This document shows, piece by piece, positions 51,801 through 57,800 of a stretch of DNA of 64,000 nucleotides. Origin of the DNA: Trochalopteron elliotii (Eukaryota > Chordata > Aves > Passeriformes > Leiothrichidae). The stretch is from contig JANPWX010000118.1 in NCBI GenBank assembly GCA_024734555.1, positions 1,099,820 through 1,163,819 on the forward strand. Reading direction: 5' to 3'. A program made the translations under genes and the position numbers. The notes under the pieces were generated by a model. The model did not search any database, was not told the origin of the DNA, and saw only the letters and a program-made list of their open reading frames with translations. The first letter of the stretch is position 1, and every line of letters starts with the position of its first letter.

Positions 51801-54800
51801 GGTGTCCCCCCAGATGGCTGCCAAGCTCCTGCCACCCCAGTTCTTGGGGGTCTCACAGGCCTGGCCAGGGCCTCAGCTGGTGTCCTCCACCCACAGGCCA
51901 GGGTACAGCAGGATGAGGAGGAGCCCTGGGGAGGCCTAACAAAGAGTGACCCCTCCCAGCCGTGGGACACACGCTGTTCCTTCACAATTGCCATCCCAAC
52001 ACAATCGGCCCCCCTCGAGTGAGCCCCCGAGTCGGGGGTGTTTGTGAGAACAATAGCTCACATCTGGGACAGCTGTTTTCCCCAAAAGTACCCAGGCTGC
52101 CTACAGCCACTGGGCAGGGGTCCTGTGCCCTCGCTCACACGCAGATCATGTTCTCCCTCTCCCACAGAGATGTGGTTGCCCCTGGGGGGAGCAGAGCAGG
52201 TTCCTCCAGGAACTCACTGCCTGGCAGCTCTGTGCCCACAGGAAGGCTGATGGCAGTGAGTGAGACTCACCCTCCCACAGAGGTTTGTTGGAAATTAACC
52301 CCTGCGCTTTCTACCTTGGCAAGAAAAGAAGTGAATTACTGTGATTTTATTTCCTAGGAAAAAAAAAAAAATCAGGGAAGATTTGTGCACATCAGCAAGA
52401 TGGGACTGGGAACCACTCTTGGAGCCAGACAACTCTACACTCTCGAGCTGCTCTTCCAGCCCCCCAGGGTAACTCAACAGAGCTCTGGCCTCCCCAGAAG
52501 GGGGTATCACATGGAGCCCTCTCCAGCCTTTAGAAGGTGCTCCCAAGAGCCTGCACGGGCCCTCGGATGGCAGCACCTTCATGCTCAGTTATGTCCCCCT
52601 GGAAAGAAGTCACCTCTGCAGTCCCACTGCCCTCCAGCTGTTGGATGGGCTGAGTCAGACCCTGGTGTGCCACATGTACCCTAGAGGGAGTCTCCATGCT
52701 GGAGCCCCCCCCACCACCACCTCCTCCTCTGCCACAGCAGTGCAGTCTCTCACCATCCCCAGCCCTCCCTCTTGGGAGCAAAATCCCACTGCTGGGCTCC
52801 TGTAACTAAGCACTGGTAACATGCCAAACACTCTCCAATCAGAGAATATCAATCTCCATACTATCCAACACTTTGAGAAGGTCAAAAGCAAACCCGAGCT
52901 AGGGCCCTGGGTGGACTGAGGTACCTTCATATGGGTGTAGCCTCCAAATCCCATCAGAAGCAAGCAACCTGGGAGACAGCCCACCCATCTGATAAAATGG
53001 GCTCTACCAAAAACACTCCCTCCTAGTTCTAACTAAGTTTTAAAACTGTTAATCCATAGGAAAGCTCAGAGAGAAGGGACTTTCCTACAAGGAAAGGAGA
53101 AGTTTTCCAAGCACTCACAAAACTTTAAAGCATCCACCAACAAGCCATCAGGCTCCAGCAAGAATTCCTGTTTGCTACTGCACCCCCACAGTCCCAGCAG
53201 GAATACTAGAGACTGGTAGCAGCAAGCTCAGAAGCCAGTGAACCCACCACTGCTACTTTTGGTGTCTCCAAAGCACTCCCCTCCTCACCACTTTAAAGCC
53301 CCAAGCCCAGCACTTGAGGCTTGACTCTTTGGAAACACCAGGGCAATATTTGGGCACACGCCAGTAGGACTCCAAAAGGTACCAGAGGGAGCTCCAAAGC
53401 AGCCAGAGCCCAAGTTCTGAGCAGAGAACCTCCTAGCCATCCATTCCTCATGGGACCAAAATAGTCTCTGCCATTCCTCAGCCAGTGAAAATCACTGAAA
53501 ACACCCTCTCCCATCCACCCTTCAAGCAACCAACCACCACAAGCAGCAGACACCTACCATCTCCAGTTGAATCTGTTCTCTGCAATAGCACCAGTGGCCT
53601 GAGGTCGTACACAAGGCTTTCACTTTTGCAGTAACTCTGCATATACCTGCCCCCTTGCACAGTACCAAAGGCCTACTAAGGTCTCCTGTAGGGGGCAGGG
53701 GGGAAGAAGAAGGGAGCACCTAATTTGAATGCTGGTTTACCATCTGGTTGGGATTAAGGCCTGGGCAGGTCAGCTCTGGCCCCAAGACACCTCCTCTCAA
53801 TTTGACACCCTTTATGCTCTCAGGTCCAACCACATTCAGCTGGACATCTCCTGACAAGGAGATGCTGCTCAGGTGCCTGGGGATAGCCCAGAGTGATTCC
53901 TTCTTCCTCGTGATTGTCCACCAGAGACTTTTAGTGAGGTTAATCTGGATCAGCTTTTGAAGACAAGGCTTAAACTGCAGGAGGCTCCCGAGCAGCCTTA
54001 ACCCAATTAAGCATCAGTCCCTTAGGAGGGAGGCCAGCTAAGCTTGTGTTAAAGCCCATCAAGTGTCCAGTTAATCAGGTACATTTTAAGATCACAGCTT
54101 TGGTCATCCCAGCGGAGGCCACCAAGCCTGGAGACACCTCATCATTTTTCACTTCCTTTTGTCACTTTGGTTATTTCTGCCATTACTTTGGGCAGCAAGA
54201 TGAAAGGCCCAGCAGCTCTGCCCTTACCCACTTTGCTCTCCAGACTCCCCTCTGGTTTTTCTTTTCACATTAACTGTGTCACACACCAGATTCTCGTTGA
54301 CTAAGTGCCCGAGGGGGACCCTCGCTGAGTGTTAATTGCTGCTAATGAGCTGTTGCTGCTTTCCTTCCAAGAGCACCAATTACAGCAGCACTCAAGCTCT
54401 GCAAGATGGGAACCTGCAGAAAATTAAGGCAAATTTAACTCCAGACCCTGACACTGGACTACAAGCAACTCCTGGAAAATGCTTGAAGTTAGGATAAAAC
54501 TGGGTGAAGGATGATAGTCAGTAGCTCTCCTGATGTTGCCTGTCCCCTTGTTCCTCATAAGATGGACTAGAGGTGAATGAGAAGTCTGAGACTTGCTTCC
54601 CATGTCTCCTGTTGGGGCGCCTTGCAGGGATGTCTACACACAGTTCTCCACCTGAGTTCTTGCTCAAGTCCCCCTCCAGCCACCTGTGCACTGTCCCACG
54701 GGTGGGTTTCACCCATGGGTGGTGGCCCAGCTGGATCATAGCCCAGCAGGACTTGTTTGGCTCCATGTGCTATCAGAGGAGGTGCAGGAGGGACTCAGCA

Positions 54801-57800
54801 ATATGTTTCAGTGCCCGCTGTTATCATTTCAGCATCAACCCTTATCCCAGCTTCTGCCTTGGCCACAGTTGGCTCCATTCCCACCAGAGTTTTCACAGAA
54901 CCCTGGCATGGTGTGGACTGCAAAGGACCTTAAAGATCAATTTGTTTCAATGCCCTTCCAAAGGCAGAACACCTTCCACTACCACAGATTGCTCCCAGCC
55001 CTGTCCAACCTGGCCTTGGACACTTCCAGGGACAGAGCAGCCACAGCTTCTCTGGGCAACCTGTGCCAGGGCCTCACCACGCTCACAGGGAAGATTTTCC
55101 ACCTAATATCTAATCTAAACCTGACCTCCTTCAGCTTAAACCCATTCCCCCTTGTCCTGTCACTACATACCCTTGTAAAAAAAAAAAATTACCTGGGTGA
55201 GGGTATAAGCTGACACCAGCTGTACCCCTGGAAGTATAATGAGATATTCACCAGCTAAGAAGCACTGAAGCCACCACTGTTCCTCAGCTCTTTCCTCGAA
55301 TTTACCTCTCTGTAAGCTGCAGCCCATGAGGGAATTTTAAATCAGGAATGAGTTAAAATGGAAAAAGCATTTGCTTGAGTGGTTACAATTGTAAATGACA
55401 AGACACAGTGTTGAGATCCTTCACCAAAATATATTGAATCTGTCTACAATGCTGGTAAGAATCACCCTGCATCTCGCTCTGACTTTCTCAATTCAATTAT
55501 TTTCAGCCGTAGTAAGAAACATTCACATCTGAACCACTCTTTGTCAAAGCCTTGAAATGAAGTAGAGATGATTTAACCCATTAAGAAGACCCTAAGATTT
55601 TTGGCCTTGCCATCTTGATCTGAAAGGAGATGCAGAGATCACCTGCAGTGGGGGTTCCCTCTCTCCTGATTGTCCCCAAGCCACAGCTCCCTCCTGGGCA
55701 CAGGTATGAGGAACAGAGATGTCTGGGTGAGCAGCAGCCAGCTTGCTCTCCTACAGTGACAGACCCAATGCTGTTGTTTGCATCAAAGCACCTGGCTCCT
55801 ATTGTTCCACTTTTCTGCAGTTTGTTAAATTTTACATCACGTTATTTCTCCCGTTTTGGCTTCCACCCTAAAAATCCTTCTGTAAGTTTGCCAGCTGCCC
55901 TGCTCATTTAAGTATAACACCTCACAGCAAATGTAGCAGCACTCAGCAGGAGCTCTGCCTGAACAAAACCCCTCAGACTGAGGTCCCCTGCTTCTGTGTC
56001 TCAGGGTTCACCCACCAATATTCTGGGAAAGCCACAAACCTGGCCATGCTCTTTGGCAAGCACAAGTTCACCTTGATTTTTCCCAAACACACACTCCTAG
56101 TTTCCCAGAAGATTTCCCCCAAACACATATATTCCTCCCCAGAAACCATCCTCAGCAGGGATGAGCACAGGGAGGGTGGATGGCCACCAGCATCACCAGA
56201 CTGGATGGGGCTTTGAGCAGTCTGGTCTAGTGAAAGGTGTCCCTGCCCACGGCAGGAGGGGTGGAACTGGATGCACTTCAAAGTCCTTCCCACCCAAACC
56301 ATTCAATGACTCCTTTTTTCTGTGATCTCTGAAGAAGCCAGCCAGAAGCAGCTCAGAAGACCTCAGTGGCATCAGGATTCAACCCATGCCCCCTCATTTC
56401 CCAAATACCAGGCACACTAGATTTCATTTTTCTGAGTTTAGCCTACAATCAATCATTCTTGTCCTCTGTGCAGACCAATGAGGTCTGCGGAAAGAAAATT
56501 GCAAAAGATTTGTTATTTCCCTAGTGTTCCCATTTTCCCATTCCTTTCCCACAGAAGCAAGGGGGTTTTTTGTTTTGTTTTGTTTTGTTTCCCAACTTTC
56601 AGGGGAAAATCCTGACAAATGGAAGCCCTGATTCATACCAGCAAAAATTTGGCCTTTTTCAATTTAAGGTGGAGCCCTTCTTGTTTGAGGATAAAAACAT
56701 TTCTCTAACTGCACACAGAGGCGAGGACAGAGCCTTTGCCCTGCCAAAACCGAGGCCAAGTGGTGTTGGGTGCTGATGGCCACTACAAGTGGAGAGCTGT
56801 TGTGCAGGTTTTTCATCTGCTCCATGGTCAGGGAGGCACTGCCATGGGAAACAAGGAGACAGGTGGCCACAGGGTGGCAATGGTGGCTGCCACCAAAGGG
56901 ACTTCCAGAGGTGGGAAAACATCTGGGGAGGGTTGCTTGGGCAGGGACACTGTGTGATGCCTCTCTGTGTCACTGGGATGTACTGGAAGAAAGGTTCCCC
57001 ATCCTCCTCCTGTGTTTTCTCAGGCCACTTTAGGATGGGTGAGAAAGACTCAGGAAGGAAAGAGGGAAAGTGCCTCTCCTCCCTATCACCACTGCCCAGA
57101 GATGCCTGCTTCCCTCCTCCCTGTGTCCTGCCTGGGAAGGAGCAGAGAGAAGAAGCAGACTTGGGAAAAAGGGATTTATGGCTACAGTCTATCTGCTCCA
57201 ACTGCCCAGAGAAAGAAAAGCAAAGGAGAAAGAAGATCTAAGAACTGATGTGTCCCTAAAACCCTCCCTTGCAACTTTTCTCAGCAGATGCCACCATCTG
57301 TGCTGCACCACTCCTGCTCCAGTGGGCACCTCTGCCTGTCACTGGGAGCCAACAGCAGGGAATGAGTTTTCTCTGATACTGAGGCAGAAACAGCTTTAAA
57401 TTTAAAGGAAAAAAACAAACAAAAGAAGGAAAATCCATTACTTTTTTTCCCCTTCCCCATCTCCACACAGAAAGTACATTTAGCAGAGCCCCAAGTGCTG
57501 GAAGCCATCAACAGGGCTGTTGGCACTTCAGAGGCTCCAGCAAGGAGGGCAGGTGGGTGCAAGCCACCAGCTGCACTGAGGACACTGTTCCCAACAGCCT
57601 GGGCTCCCCCATCACGTAAATGGGTCTTCCTCTCCCTCCCCCCCCCTTGCTGCTGACTCCAAAGACCCCTGGATAGGGCAAGGGACCCCTAATACCGTAT
57701 GTTGATGCTCCATGGGTTTTAGTCCATGTGGATTTTCAAGGTATTTTGCACCTGCAGCACACAGTAAAGGCAGATGTCCTCCTCCAACCAAGGGAATCTC

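Noticed and set aside
54573..55213. 175-177-codon plus-strand frames
   Set aside because: Most of the length is a CR1 read on its antisense strand.
56659..57201. 180-codon minus-strand frame
   Set aside because: Intronic, no domain, no splice support; within chance expectation.
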